Assembly (NCBI RefSeq): GCF_014201715.1
Contig: NZ_JACHFD010000001.1
Span: 1-64,000, forward strand
Direction: 5' to 3'
DNA: 64,000 bases
Source: Haloferula luteola
Lineage (GTDB): Bacteria; Verrucomicrobiota; Verrucomicrobiia; Verrucomicrobiales; Akkermansiaceae
The notes under the pieces were generated by a model. The model made no database searches. It was not told where the DNA came from and saw only the letters and a program-made list of their open reading frames with translations. Position numbers and translations under genes: made by a program. This document shows positions 1 through 8,690 of this stretch, piece after piece; the stretch's first letter is position 1; the number at the start of each line of letters is the position of its first letter.

Positions 1-104
1 ATAGCCCACGATTTGAACCAGACACGACACCACTTTCCCAACCCTCAACCTACTCCAACGGTGCCCGACTGCTTCAAGTCGCAGCCATAGGGTCTCGCAA
101 TAAA

Positions 105-389
105 ATGATGCCCGATTGCACTGCCTTCATTGAATCCTCACTTCTCGGTGCACTGGTGGCACTCAAGCCAATGAGCTATGTGATCCGGCTCGGGTTCGCT
201 GTGTTAGCGTTTGGCGCAGCGATGAACGTCGATAAGACTGTGGCGCGCGTGATCGGCTTCGTCTGGCTGCTTCTCACAGGAGCGGGCTTGCTGTTGGTAG
301 GCATCCAGAATGGAACCATCGTAGACATCGTGCTTGGGGTAGCCGCACTCGGTGCGGCCGGCTACTCTTGGTGGTATACCCGCTCGTAG
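105..389 (+). CDS. small hydrophobic membrane protein, unknown function
   Basis: Encodes up to 94 residues with about three hydrophobic segments (roughly residues 25-42, 48-65 and 70-88) and almost no hydrophilic loop, so it should be an inner-membrane protein. I do not recognise a family. The start is uncertain: ATGs lie at 105 and 108, and another at 171 (MSYVIR) would give a compact 72-residue form. None has a Shine-Dalgarno sequence. Its stop is 12 bases before the ATG of the interrupted reading frame at 402, so the two could be co-transcribed. The neighbourhood also contains a transposase remnant, which suggests an accessory patch. Confidence 0.45.
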   Translation: MMPDCTAFIESSLLGALVALKPMSYVIRLGFAVLAFGAAMNVDKTVARVIGFVWLLLTGAGLLLVGIQNGTIVDIVLGVAALGAAGYSWWYTRS

Positions 390-401
390 AGAACACCACC
401 G

Positions 402-878
402 ATGAGCGACGACGACCAGATCGACACCGAGAGAGTCAAGCAGCGGTTCCGTGACGCCGGGTGACGTGTCACTGATTTCAGCGACGGATACTTCGAGGTG
501 ATTCGGCAGCCATTCCCGGCAGCTTCCTTGGTTCGTGCCAATCCCTATTTCGTCGAGTTCAACACACTGGTGTGGGCGAGGCCCTCCGGGTTTCTCGGAA
601 GGACAATATCACGGAGAGACCGCCTCTTGAACCGGATGAACCATGTAACTAAGATTGCGAAAGTCACTTGCGATCAATCGACCATCGACGCCGAAGAAGG
701 CGGGTGGAGGGTTCAGGCGATGGCGAGATTTGTCACGGGTCGTATCGAATCGGAATACGAGACCGAGGCCATCGACCACTGGGTGAATCTCTGGCTCCAG
801 GACATTGCCAACTTGATTCTCGAGGATACAGGGTTTGAGATCGTCGCGATGCTGAAGGACCAGCCCGAAGAACAATAA
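402..878 (+). pseudogene. hypothetical protein gene interrupted by an in-frame TGA
   Basis: A reading frame opens with ATG at 402 (MSDDDQIDTERVKQRF) and continues to a TAA at 876-878, broken only by a TGA at 462-464. The residues on both sides (RFRDAG, then RVTDFSDGYFEV) read like one protein, and a TGG (Trp) there would restore 158 residues. The downstream part alone could start at GTG 498 and give 126 residues. No domain is recognised; the C-terminal third is acidic and helical-looking. It follows the small membrane gene by 12 bases. It may be a decaying gene, a sequencing error or, least likely, a recoded stop. Confidence 0.5.
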
Positions 879-1139
879 GAATCGCAGCATCAAGGGTGAA
901 GTGCAACCTCATGGGTATTCAGGATGAATCGGTTGCGTTCATCGAGAGGGATTCCGTTTCGACACGAAACCCTAGATGCTAACGCCTTGGGGATTGCGTC
1001 GAGGCGGAATCCCTCGTTGGCCTAATGCTCCCGCGGTGTTGCACTTGCCTCCTGAATCCAAGGAAGCCGAACAAGAATCGATGAGAAGGCCGCAGGGCCG
1101 TGACTGGCCCAGGTGGGGCAATCTCCTTGCTGCGATGAA
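879..1139. other. intergenic stretch without a recognisable gene
   Basis: I see no supportable coding sequence here. Open frames exist on both strands because of the high GC, but none resembles a protein family or continues into a neighbour. The only structure noticed is an 11-base inverted repeat, listed separately. The stretch separates the interrupted hypothetical gene from the transposase remnant. Confidence 0.5.
946..1015. repeat. 11-base inverted repeat beside transposase remnant
   Basis: GAGGGATTCCG at 946-956 is matched by its reverse complement CGGAATCCCTC at 1005-1015, with 48 bases between. It lies about 130-190 bases upstream of the IS110-like remnant. IS110 elements usually lack terminal inverted repeats, so this may belong to another lost element, form a stem in RNA, or be chance. 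Confidence 0.3.
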
Positions 1140-1431
1140 AATCAACTCATCGACCCCAACCGTCGGACTTGCCTCGGCGACCGGAAGCTTGCTGTCTGCG
1201 TGCGCGGAGCCGGCGGGGAGATCAGCAAAGAAAGAAGCCTCCCCAACATCCGCCCCTTGCTCGACAAGCTCAGCGAACCATACCCCGGCGCGTTGATCGT
1301 GTTCGAGGTGGGCATGCACCGCCCGTGGACAAGCCACCACTTCGAGGCGCTCGGCCACCGGGTGCTGGTCGCCAACCCGCGCAAGGTCCGCGCCATCTGG
1401 CAGAACGACCGCAAGTGCGACGGCCGCGGTT
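1140..1431 (+). pseudogene. IS110-family transposase, N-terminal fragment
   Basis: The frame reads LGDRKLAVCVRGAGGEIS, then a block with FEVGMHRPW, LGHRVLVANPRKVRAIW and QNDRKCD. This follows the N-terminal DEDD catalytic domain of IS110-family transposases (typically EVGTHSPW ... LGHEVLVANPRK ... DRKSDRRDA). The true N-terminus with the first catalytic Asp is absent or degraded, and similarity stops just after the DRKCD motif. A full protein would be over 300 residues, so only about 85 remain. No C-terminal Ser-containing domain is found downstream. This is a dead relic showing past insertion near the tRNA gene. Confidence 0.75.
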
Positions 1432-1551
1432 CGGTTGCTCCAACCCGAATCCTCTCATTTCCCGCGGCCTCAGAAGAGGGGAAGTCTCCAGTCGGATTTG
1501 TTCCCACTTTCGCTCCCGATTCGGGGATTTGACGCCTGTGGGTTGCCCCTG

Positions 1552-1591
1552 AAAAAGGCGAAGGCCATTGAGCGTTCCTGCTCAATGGCCT
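1552..1591 (-). terminator. rho-independent terminator after tRNA-Lys
   Basis: A perfect 11-bp stem GGCCATTGAGC (1563-1573) / GCTCAATGGCC (1580-1590) with a 6-base loop starts 5 bases past the tRNA 3' end. Read leftward it is followed within a few bases by a five-T run (complement of 1552-1556). Confidence 0.8.
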
Positions 1592-1594
1592 CCA

Positions 1595-1670
1595 TGGTAC
1601 CCCGTCTAGGACTCGAACCTAGGACCAAAAGATTAAGAGTCTTCTGCTCTACCAACTGAGCTAACGAGGC
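1595..1670 (-). tRNA. tRNA-Lys (anticodon CTT)
   Basis: The reverse complement folds into a standard 76-nt cloverleaf. The acceptor is GCCTCGT paired with ACGGGGT, the D arm GCTC/GAGC, and the anticodon stem GAAGA/TCTTT with loop CTCTTAA, giving anticodon CTT for AAG lysine codons. The T arm is CTAGG-TTCGAGT-CCTAG, then discriminator A and an encoded CCA. No variable-arm insertion or intron is seen. It is transcribed leftward, away from gpmI, and ends at a strong hairpin terminator. Confidence 0.95.
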
Positions 1671-1840
1671 ATTTCCACCACCGCTGTTGCGGGTCGGGGC
1701 GCGGAAGAAACCTCGATCTGCGCCTCGCGTCAATCATGAAATGGATCTTTCTTCATTCCTGGAGTGCGGAAGGCGATGCCACGGTTTCCTCACGGATGCG
1801 GCTGGACTGAAACCTTCGCCAGCGTTAAACGCGCGCCGTC

Positions 1841-3385
1841 ATGGCCAAGCAACCAGTGGTTCTTATCATTCGCGACGGCTGGGGTGAAAACCCCGGAGGG
1901 CAAAAGACGGCAAAGAAGGACGGAAACGCGACCTTGCTCGCGGAGACGCCCTTTCATGACGAGGTGCTCTCCGGTTGCCCGAAAGCGTTCTTGAGCGCTT
2001 CCGGCATGGATGTGGGCCTCCCTGAGGGGCAAATGGGAAATTCCGAGGTGGGCCACCTCAATCTGGGTGCGGGGCGCATCGTCTATCAGGACCTGACTCG
2101 CATCAACAAGGCGATTGCCGATGGTGAGATGGAAGAGAACGCGACCTTCAAAGAGGCGATTCAAGCCGCCTCGGGGAAGGGGAAGCGACTTCATTTCGTG
2201 GGTTTGGTCTCTGACGGGGGCGTGCACAGTCATTTGGATCACCTGTGCTCCATGGTCGCCATGGCGAAAAAGGGAGGAGCCCACGAGATCATGGTGCATG
2301 CCATCACGGATGGCCGCGACACCTCTCCAACGGCAGGTGCTGGATATCTCTCGACCGTCGAAGATCGCATCGCGGAGCAGGGTGCCCGAATCGCGACGGT
2401 GGTGGGTCGCTATTACGCGATGGACCGCGATAAGCGATGGGAGCGGGTCAAGCTTGCATGGGATGCGATTGTCCACGGCAAGGGTGCGGAAAAAGACATT
2501 CTGGCATCGGAGGCAGTGGCCGAGATGTATCAGAACGAGAAGACTGACGAATTCCTGCTGCCGATGGTGTTTTGCGAGGCCAACAAGCAGCGCATTCGCA
2601 GTGGCGATGTGGTGATTTTCTTTAATTTCCGGGCAGATCGTGCTCGTCAGTTGTCCGAAGTTTTTCTTCACGAGGGCACCTGGAAGCCGTTCAAGGCAGG
2701 ACGTCGTCCAAAGGTCCACTATGTGACGCTGACCGAATACGATGCGGACTACGACTGTGATGTGATTTTCCCGCCGGAGCGATTGGAAATGGTGCTGGGT
2801 GAGGTGGTTGCCAATGCCGGCAGAAACCAACTCAGGATCGCGGAGACGGAGAAGTATCCGCACGTGACCTATTTCTTCAATGGTGGGGAGGAAAAGTGCT
2901 TCAACGGTGAGGATCGGAAGATCATCCCTTCGCCTAAGGATGTGGCGACCTATGATCTGAAGCCTGAAATGAGTTCTGCTGAAGTGACGGACACGGTCGT
3001 TTCGAAGCTGAAGGACTACGATCTCGTGATCATCAATTTTGCCAATCCCGACATGGTGGGACACACCGGAGTGGTGGAGGCGGCAATCAAGGCATGTGAG
3101 CGGATCGATGCATCGGTGAAAGAGGTCGTCGAAGAGACGTTGAGGTTGGGAGGTCAGTTGTTGATCACTGCCGACCACGGGAACTGTGAGTTTATGATCA
3201 ATGCCGACGGTTCGCCTCACACCGCGCACACCACCAACCTGGTTCGTCTCTTTTATGTCGCGAACGAAACGGCTGGGGTGCAGCTCGCGGATGGGATTCT
3301 TGCGGACGTGGCTCCTACGTTGTTGGCAATGTTGGGCCTTCCGCAGCCGAGCCAGATGACGGGCAAGTCGTTGCTGTCGAAGTGA
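1841..3385 (+). CDS. gpmI: 2,3-bisphosphoglycerate-independent phosphoglycerate mutase
   Basis: Interconverts 3- and 2-phosphoglycerate in cytosolic glycolysis and gluconeogenesis using two Mn ions and a phosphoserine intermediate. The 514-residue length is normal for the family. The N-terminus VVLIIRDGWG carries the first metal-binding Asp. MGNSEVGHLNLGAGRIVYQD near residue 63 contains the catalytic Ser. DGRDTSP near 155, FNFRADRARQ near 264 and the C-terminal TADHGN and SPHTAHTTN blocks supply the remaining metal and substrate ligands. ATG 1841 precedes the conserved start. A terminator hairpin follows the stop. It stands alone, between the tRNA and the convergent parA. Confidence 0.96.
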   Translation: MAKQPVVLIIRDGWGENPGGQKTAKKDGNATLLAETPFHDEVLSGCPKAFLSASGMDVGLPEGQMGNSEVGHLNLGAGRIVYQDLTRINKAIADGEMEENATFKEAIQAASGKGKRLHFVGLVSDGGVHSHLDHLCSMVAMAKKGGAHEIMVHAITDGRDTSPTAGAGYLSTVEDRIAEQGARIATVVGRYYAMDRDKRWERVKLAWDAIVHGKGAEKDILASEAVAEMYQNEKTDEFLLPMVFCEANKQRIRSGDVVIFFNFRADRARQLSEVFLHEGTWKPFKAGRRPKVHYVTLTEYDADYDCDVIFPPERLEMVLGEVVANAGRNQLRIAETEKYPHVTYFFNGGEEKCFNGEDRKIIPSPKDVATYDLKPEMSSAEVTDTVVSKLKDYDLVIINFANPDMVGHTGVVEAAIKACERIDASVKEVVEETLRLGGQLLITADHGNCEFMINADGSPHTAHTTNLVRLFYVANETAGVQLADGILADVAPTLLAMLGLPQPSQMTGKSLLSK

Positions 3386-3422
3386 CGCATTGTGCGTCAA
3401 ACGTTTTGATAGAAATCAACAG

Positions 3423-3454
3423 AACGGGAAGAAGGTGCGCTTCTTCCCGTTTTT
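3423..3454 (+). terminator. terminator between convergent gpmI and parA
   Basis: AACGGGAAGAAG (3423-3434) pairs perfectly with CTTCTTCCCGTT (3440-3451) across a 5-base loop and runs into TTTT. It ends gpmI and sits just beyond the parA stop, so it may serve both strands. Confidence 0.85.
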
Positions 3455-3472
3455 GGTGAGCTCGGACGGCGC

Positions 3473-4255
3473 TCAAACGGGCATTGCCATTCCATGCCGG
3501 GCGAGAAATTCTTCGGCGAGGGCAAGGTAGCTGTTGGCTCCGATTCCCGTGGGATCATGCTCCAAGATCGTTTTGGCGTGGCTCGGGGCCTCGCTGATTC
3601 GAACGGTCCGAGGAATGACCGTCTTGTAGAGTTCGTCAGGGAAGTAGTTTTTCACCTCATCGATCACTTGCCGGGAGAGGTTGGTCCGATTGTCGAACAT
3701 GGTCATGACAATGCCCTCGATTCGGAGATCGGGGCTGGCTCCGCTGGCACGAATTTCGTCGATGACGCGCACGATTTTAGCGAGACCTTCGAGGCCGTAC
3801 CACTCGCATTGCAAAGGCACCATCACTTCATCGGCTGCCGCCAGCGCAGAGGTCATCAAGACTCCCAGGGACGGGGGCGTATCGAGGATGCAAAGATCGA
3901 AGAGATCGTTGGGTTTCAGGCCCTGGAGGATACCACGAAGCCGTGTGAGGTGATCATCGCTGCGGGCAAGTTCGATTTCGACGCCCGCCAGATCCATGTG
4001 GGCAGGGATCAGGGAGAGGCGTTCGCGACCGGTTTCGCGGATGTTGTTGCGAACGTCGTGATCGGAAATCAGTGATGGATACACCGTATCTTCTCCTTCG
4101 CATTCGACTCCCAGGCCACTGGTGGTGTTGGCTTGGGGATCGAGGTCGATAAGAAGCACCCGTTGTCCGCGGGCGGCGAGCGCGGCGGAAAGGTTGAGGG
4201 CGGTGGTGGTCTTGCCGACTCCGCCTTTCTGGTTTCCTACTGCAACAACCTTCAT
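3473..4255 (-). CDS. parA: ParA/Soj family chromosome-partitioning ATPase
   Basis: A 260-residue P-loop ATPase of the MinD/ParA superfamily that typically segregates chromosome origins or positions cargo on the nucleoid. The start MKVVAVGNQKGGVGKTTT contains the deviant Walker A motif (KGGVGKTT). LLIDLDPQANTT gives the A' motif and CILDTPPSLG the Walker B region. Length and order fit chromosomal Soj. ATG 4255 is chosen because family homology begins there; in-frame starts upstream would add an unrelated Pro/Ser-rich leader. No parB follows, which is unusual because soj and spo0J normally adjoin. It is divergent from the SNF2 helicase with about 70 bases between starts. Confidence 0.9.
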   Translation of the reverse strand: MKVVAVGNQKGGVGKTTTALNLSAALAARGQRVLLIDLDPQANTTSGLGVECEGEDTVYPSLISDHDVRNNIRETGRERLSLIPAHMDLAGVEIELARSDDHLTRLRGILQGLKPNDLFDLCILDTPPSLGVLMTSALAAADEVMVPLQCEWYGLEGLAKIVRVIDEIRASGASPDLRIEGIVMTMFDNRTNLSRQVIDEVKNYFPDELYKTVIPRTVRISEAPSHAKTILEHDPTGIGANSYLALAEEFLARHGMAMPV

Positions 4256-4323
4256 TTTTTGAGTGGCACGAAGCATTCCGGTCTGGGGCCGGGGTGGCAA
4301 ACAAAACCGGGGAGGAATTGAAA

Positions 4324-7296
4324 TTGAGTGAAGATCCTCTTCTGAGGTTTTGCTGGCCAGCCCATCCCCTCCAAGGCGAAACAGCGGCCGTGCAGGAATG
4401 GACGAAAGAGCGGATCCGCAAGGAAACGAGTTGGGAAGCATTCAAGCGAGGGGAAGCTCTCGTCGCCGCCGGAAAGATCCCCGAGATGACTGAACGCCAG
4501 GGGATTTTGGTGGGGCTCTTCATCGAGGGTCGGACCAAGATTCGGACCACGGTGAAAACCCGCGGTGTTCTGGAAGTGGTCTGTTCTTGCAGGGAGAATC
4601 GCACCACAGGAGGCGTCTGTGCCCATGCGGTGGCGATGTTGCTCTCACGGCTCGCAGAGAAATCGCCCGCAGCCCGAGTTCAACCCAAGACCGAGCCTCG
4701 TCGCGCGCCGGCCAAGCTCCGTGCGGTAGCCGTGCAGTTTTTGCCGCGCTGGCAACGAGCGCTCACGGCAGGGGCCCTTTCAGTTCAAATCCAATGGGAC
4801 GAGGCCATGCCCGAGGAGGGGGAATCGGCCCTGACCCGATGGTGGGACCAATGGGGTTCGGGGGCTCCCAGTGCCCACCCTCTGCATCTCAAAGGGGAAG
4901 TCCTGGGCGCGTTTCTGCGAGCTTTGCGGACCCATCCTCGAGTTCTCTCTGCGGAGGGACCCTTGGAATCAGGAGGAGTGGAGCCTCTGCATTTGTTGGA
5001 CTCCCAGTGGACGGACCAGGGCTTGCAATTGCGGGGCGAACCCGTGGCGAGACATCTGGTCCAAGTCCCGGGATGGATGGGCTGGATTGAGGGGCTGTCA
5101 TGGGGAGGACTCGATGAGGAAAACTTTGATGCGTCGACGGTGGATCGTCTTCGTGGACTTTTGGAATCGGGCAGGGCTCTGGTTCCGAGGGCTCGCATCC
5201 AACAAGAATTGCAAGCTTGGTTGGACCTGAGTTCGGAGCCCCGTCCGGGATGGTTGGGAAGTCTCCGTTTGGAGACCGCTCCTCCCCGTGTCGAAATCCA
5301 CATCGAAGGTTCTTTGAATGCACTCGATGCGCGGATTCTGGTCGAGCCACCCGAGGCCTCTTCTCCGGAGTCGGGGCGCTGGATCACCGAGGAACCAGGG
5401 CATCGCGAGAATCTCTTGGAGGCGTTGAGGGGCCAAGGATTTGCTCCGAGGGAATCGGACCTCTGGGTGATCCGGGAGCCTGAGGAAGCGGTTTCGTTTT
5501 TAGCCAATGAGCTGGACCGGTGGAAATCTCGCTGGGATTTGCGGATCGGCTCGAAGTTGAGCCACGTTCTGCAATCGCTGCATGTCATTCGACCCGTAGT
5601 GGCTCCGGTGGAGGGTGGTCGCCTTTCGGTAGACATTTCATTCCAAACGGGCGGAGGCAAAACGATTCCTCGCGCCAAGGTACTTGAGCTGATTCGATCG
5701 GGGCGAGTTTCCAATCGAACTTCATCGGGAGCGCAAGTCGTGGTCGCACGCGAGGTCTTTGAGGATTTCGAGCCTTTGGCTGCAGAGTTGGGAATTGCCG
5801 GGCCGGAAGGGCGGGTGGCGCTCAGTCCTGCCCAATTCATCGGACTTCAAAGTCGCCAAGGAACTTCATCTGGCCAGCCCTGGAGGGCGCCTCAGTATCC
5901 GGCGCTCCATGAACTCAACGGGGTGAGCTTGCGGGACTACCAAACGGAAGGCGTGGCATGGTTGGCGGATCGGCTTGAGGCTTTAGGTGGGGCTTTGCTT
6001 GGAGATGAAATGGGCCTCGGAAAGACTCTCCAGACTATCGGGGTCATGAAGTTGCTAAGGAGTAAGAAGGCTGGCTGGAAGGCTCTCGTTGTCGTTCCGA
6101 GTTCCCTGCTGGCCAACTGGGAGGAGGAGGTGGCGCGCTTCGCACCGGGATTGAGAGTGGTGCGTCTCCATGGTGCGGATCGGGACGAACGGCGGAATCA
6201 ACCCGCGGATGTGTTTCTCACCAGTTATGCCACGTTGGTCCGAGATCTCGCATTCCATCGCCAAGCCGACTACGATCTGATGGTCCTCGATGAGGCTGGA
6301 GCGATTCGCAATCCGACCAGCGAGACGGCCAAAACGGTGGTGAAGATTCCCGCCCACTATCGATTGGCTTTGAGCGGAACGCCTGTCGAGAACCGGCTTC
6401 TGGATTTGTGGTCGATCTTCCGATTTGTATCGCCCGGCTATCTTGGTTCACGGGAGGATTTCAGTGGGCGTTACGATGGTCAGGGTGGGTCGTCGAAGCG
6501 ACTCGCTTCTCGCATTGCTCCGTTTTTCCTCCGGCGCACGAAGGCTCAAGTTGCCGCCGATCTTCCTGGAAAGAGTTTCGCGGACGTCGTTCTCGAACTG
6601 GCACCCAAGGACCGCGCAATCTATCAGGAAATCGCTCAGGCGGGACTCTCCAAGATGGAGGAGATGAAGGAAGAAGGCGCTGCGAGGATGCATCTTCTGA
6701 CGGTGCTCCTCCGCCTCCGGCAGTTTTGCCTTTCACCGGAGTTGCTCCAACCTGATTGGGCGGTGGGGGAAAAGGTCCATTGGTTGAAGGAGTTTTTGGA
6801 GGCCCGAGCGGATCAGGGAAAAAAGACACTCGTGTTCAGCCAGTTCTCACAATTTCTAAAAAAGATCCAACCTCGATTGTCAGAGGACTCCGGGCGTATT
6901 TTTCATTTGGATGGGAGCACGACTCAACGCGGGGAGGTGGTCAAAGCCTTCCAAAATCACGGTGGGCCGGCGGTTTTCCTGATCAGCCTCAAGGCGGGGG
7001 GCTATGGTCTGAATCTCACCGCGGCGGATGCGGTGGTTCATATGGATCCCTGGTGGAACCCTGCGGCCGAAAGCCAAGCCAATGACCGAGCCCATCGGAT
7101 CGGCCAAACGCTACCCGTTTCGATCTATCGGCTCCTGATGCGCGACTCTGTTGAAGAACGAGTCCGGCGGTTGCAGAACTCCAAACAAAGTTTGATAGAG
7201 GGTGTGAATGGCGGCGAACAAGGCACCGGTTGGTCTGCAGAGGACCTGCGTGGGCTGCTTCTGGGGAGCGACACCATGGGGCCTGGGCGAGGTTGA
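4324..7296 (+). CDS. SWIM zinc-finger SNF2-family helicase
   Basis: A large SF2 DNA-dependent ATPase of about 990 residues. The N-terminus has a SWIM zinc finger (C87-x-C89, C99-x-H101). A long SNF2-associated middle region follows, then the ATPase core: Walker A GDEMGLGKT at 560-568, motif II DEAG at 656-659 (DEAH or DEAQ is usual), SGTPVENR, and the C-terminal helicase lobe with FSQFSQFL, LKAGGYGLNLTAA, DPWWNPAAE and HRIGQ near 924. Such proteins remodel protein-DNA complexes or RNA polymerase; the exact role here is unknown. TTG 4324 is preferred because GGAGG lies 8 bases before it; GTG 4294 in the same frame is an alternative without such a site. It is divergent from parA. Confidence 0.9.
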   Translation: MSEDPLLRFCWPAHPLQGETAAVQEWTKERIRKETSWEAFKRGEALVAAGKIPEMTERQGILVGLFIEGRTKIRTTVKTRGVLEVVCSCRENRTTGGVCAHAVAMLLSRLAEKSPAARVQPKTEPRRAPAKLRAVAVQFLPRWQRALTAGALSVQIQWDEAMPEEGESALTRWWDQWGSGAPSAHPLHLKGEVLGAFLRALRTHPRVLSAEGPLESGGVEPLHLLDSQWTDQGLQLRGEPVARHLVQVPGWMGWIEGLSWGGLDEENFDASTVDRLRGLLESGRALVPRARIQQELQAWLDLSSEPRPGWLGSLRLETAPPRVEIHIEGSLNALDARILVEPPEASSPESGRWITEEPGHRENLLEALRGQGFAPRESDLWVIREPEEAVSFLANELDRWKSRWDLRIGSKLSHVLQSLHVIRPVVAPVEGGRLSVDISFQTGGGKTIPRAKVLELIRSGRVSNRTSSGAQVVVAREVFEDFEPLAAELGIAGPEGRVALSPAQFIGLQSRQGTSSGQPWRAPQYPALHELNGVSLRDYQTEGVAWLADRLEALGGALLGDEMGLGKTLQTIGVMKLLRSKKAGWKALVVVPSSLLANWEEEVARFAPGLRVVRLHGADRDERRNQPADVFLTSYATLVRDLAFHRQADYDLMVLDEAGAIRNPTSETAKTVVKIPAHYRLALSGTPVENRLLDLWSIFRFVSPGYLGSREDFSGRYDGQGGSSKRLASRIAPFFLRRTKAQVAADLPGKSFADVVLELAPKDRAIYQEIAQAGLSKMEEMKEEGAARMHLLTVLLRLRQFCLSPELLQPDWAVGEKVHWLKEFLEARADQGKKTLVFSQFSQFLKKIQPRLSEDSGRIFHLDGSTTQRGEVVKAFQNHGGPAVFLISLKAGGYGLNLTAADAVVHMDPWWNPAAESQANDRAHRIGQTLPVSIYRLLMRDSVEERVRRLQNSKQSLIEGVNGGEQGTGWSAEDLRGLLLGSDTMGPGRG

Positions 7297-7423
7297 AACC
7301 TTCGGTCTTTGGCTCGAGACGGCATTCGAGCCTAGAGGGTGGGTTCGTCAAGCGATCGAACGGGCTTGGAGGCCAGTTTATGAGACTTGAGGCTTTTCGA
7401 GAATCAAGCGAGACTGGCGCAAG

Positions 7424-7894
7424 ATGACCCGTGGGGTGGATGATAACCGGCGATCACGGCGGGGAGCCCGTTTTCAATGGATGCGGATGCCCATCACTTG
7501 GCTGGTGCTGGTGTTCGTCGTTTTTTTCGGTTGGGCTTGGTGGGATAGCTCGGTTCACCAGTCGGTTCTCTTCTTTCGTGGCTTCCCTGCAGGATCCTCT
7601 CATCGGTCATCCTACGGAATTGTCATTTCCGGCATGGGCCGAGTCGGGATGGGAATCCAAGAAGGCAGCCGTAAGGGCAAGGTGGTTGATGTTATTCGAT
7701 GGGAAGATGAGAGGGCACACGCTTACCGGTCAGTGCGTCAAAATCTGCGTAACACCTCATCTTCCTACCTGGAAATCCCGATTTCGTGCTTGTTTGGTGG
7801 ATCAGTTTTCTTCGGTGGCTGGGTCGTTCTGTGGAGGTGCCGGGCGCTCCGGCGATGGCAGAATCAAAGCAGATCCGCGTTTCCTTCGAGTTGA
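7424..7894 (+). CDS. hypothetical membrane protein
   Basis: A 156-residue protein with a strong hydrophobic segment near residues 23-40 (ITWLVLVFVVFFGWAWW, followed by DSSVHQS) and a second near 122-138. A basic tail follows the second segment, and the region between should face the periplasm. The W-W-D-S arrangement recalls small membrane proteins common in Verrucomicrobiota, but I cannot name a family. ATG 7424 is the longest start; ATG 7481 (MRMPITWLV), directly before the first membrane segment, is equally possible. It lies 127 bases after the SNF2 gene. Confidence 0.55.
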   Translation: MTRGVDDNRRSRRGARFQWMRMPITWLVLVFVVFFGWAWWDSSVHQSVLFFRGFPAGSSHRSSYGIVISGMGRVGMGIQEGSRKGKVVDVIRWEDERAHAYRSVRQNLRNTSSSYLEIPISCLFGGSVFFGGWVVLWRCRALRRWQNQSRSAFPSS

Positions 7895-8117
7895 AAGGGA
7901 ACGGAGCTGGGGAGCTCTTGGGTCGCTAAATCTGTGTCGATCCCGCTGAAAAGAGAACGGCGGGGCGATCTCCCCAAAGCGTCGTCGAAGGGGCCCAAGG
8001 CTTTCGCCAGTTCGGGCGATCGGTTGGATCCTCAAGGCTCGAACCGGCTTCTCGATATGCCGAGGCCGAAGCCGGAAGGGCCTGCGCAGTGAAAAGATTG
8101 GGTCTTGGTGGACTGGT

Positions 8118-8486
8118 TCAGGAGAAGTCCTCCTGCAGACGGTCCGAGATGGGACCCTCCACTCGCATGAGGGCAAGAGAATCCAATACGGCAAATAGGA
8201 GCCCTGCCCAAAGCACCGAAATCCCCAGCAATTTGCCTCCATCTCGGATACCAAAGGCGAATGCGGCGAAGAGGAGAATGGGACCCGCAAAAGCCCGGAT
8301 CGCTTTGATCCTCAATCGGTCCAGTTGGCATGCAAGGAAGGTGGATACGGCAGAGGATACGAGGACGGCGGCGATCCCAGGTCCCCAAGTCCCAAGACGA
8401 GAAGCCATGGGGTGCAGGAGGAAGGCGATTCCACTACCGGAGAGAGCACTGGCGGTGAAGATAAGGAATCCGAAGTGCAGTTTCAT
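8118..8486 (-). CDS. hypothetical four-helix membrane protein
   Basis: Encodes 122 residues dominated by four hydrophobic stretches (about 3-22, 34-53, 65-80 and 86-106) and ending in a short acidic tail, consistent with an integral inner-membrane protein. No family is recognised. ATG 8486 is preferred to TTG 8492. It is divergent from the dihydroorotase gene, with about 200 bases between the starts, and has no partner on its own strand nearby. Confidence 0.55.
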   Translation of the reverse strand: MKLHFGFLIFTASALSGSGIAFLLHPMASRLGTWGPGIAAVLVSSAVSTFLACQLDRLRIKAIRAFAGPILLFAAFAFGIRDGGKLLGISVLWAGLLFAVLDSLALMRVEGPISDRLQEDFS

Positions 8487-8690
8487 AGGCAATGGGCAGG
8501 GTGGCGTCTTTGAGTCGGGGCCTCAAGTTCAATCGGGAGGCGATGGCTGGGTTACGGTGGGAGGCCTCTGAGATGGCGTGCACGGCCCAGAGGGTGTTTG
8601 CAGATTTCGGCGGGCTCTTGCCCGGGCGTGACCTGGATACGGGCGGAATCGATGCTTTTCCAGGCCGGGTTCGGCTGGCATGGAAGGCGC

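Noticed and set aside
1-104. Open frame from the left edge to a stop at 88-90
   Set aside because: Thirty codons of Pro/Thr/His-rich composition with no family signal; could be the end of an upstream gene but cannot be supported.
972-1358. Overlapping open frames on both strands around the transposase relic
   Set aside because: Only the plus-strand frame resembles IS110 transposase; the others show no similarity and arise from high GC.
1790-3400. 536-codon open frame antisense to gpmI
   Set aside because: It mirrors a complete, well-conserved gpmI and is rich in His and Arg with no domain; a GC-driven shadow frame.
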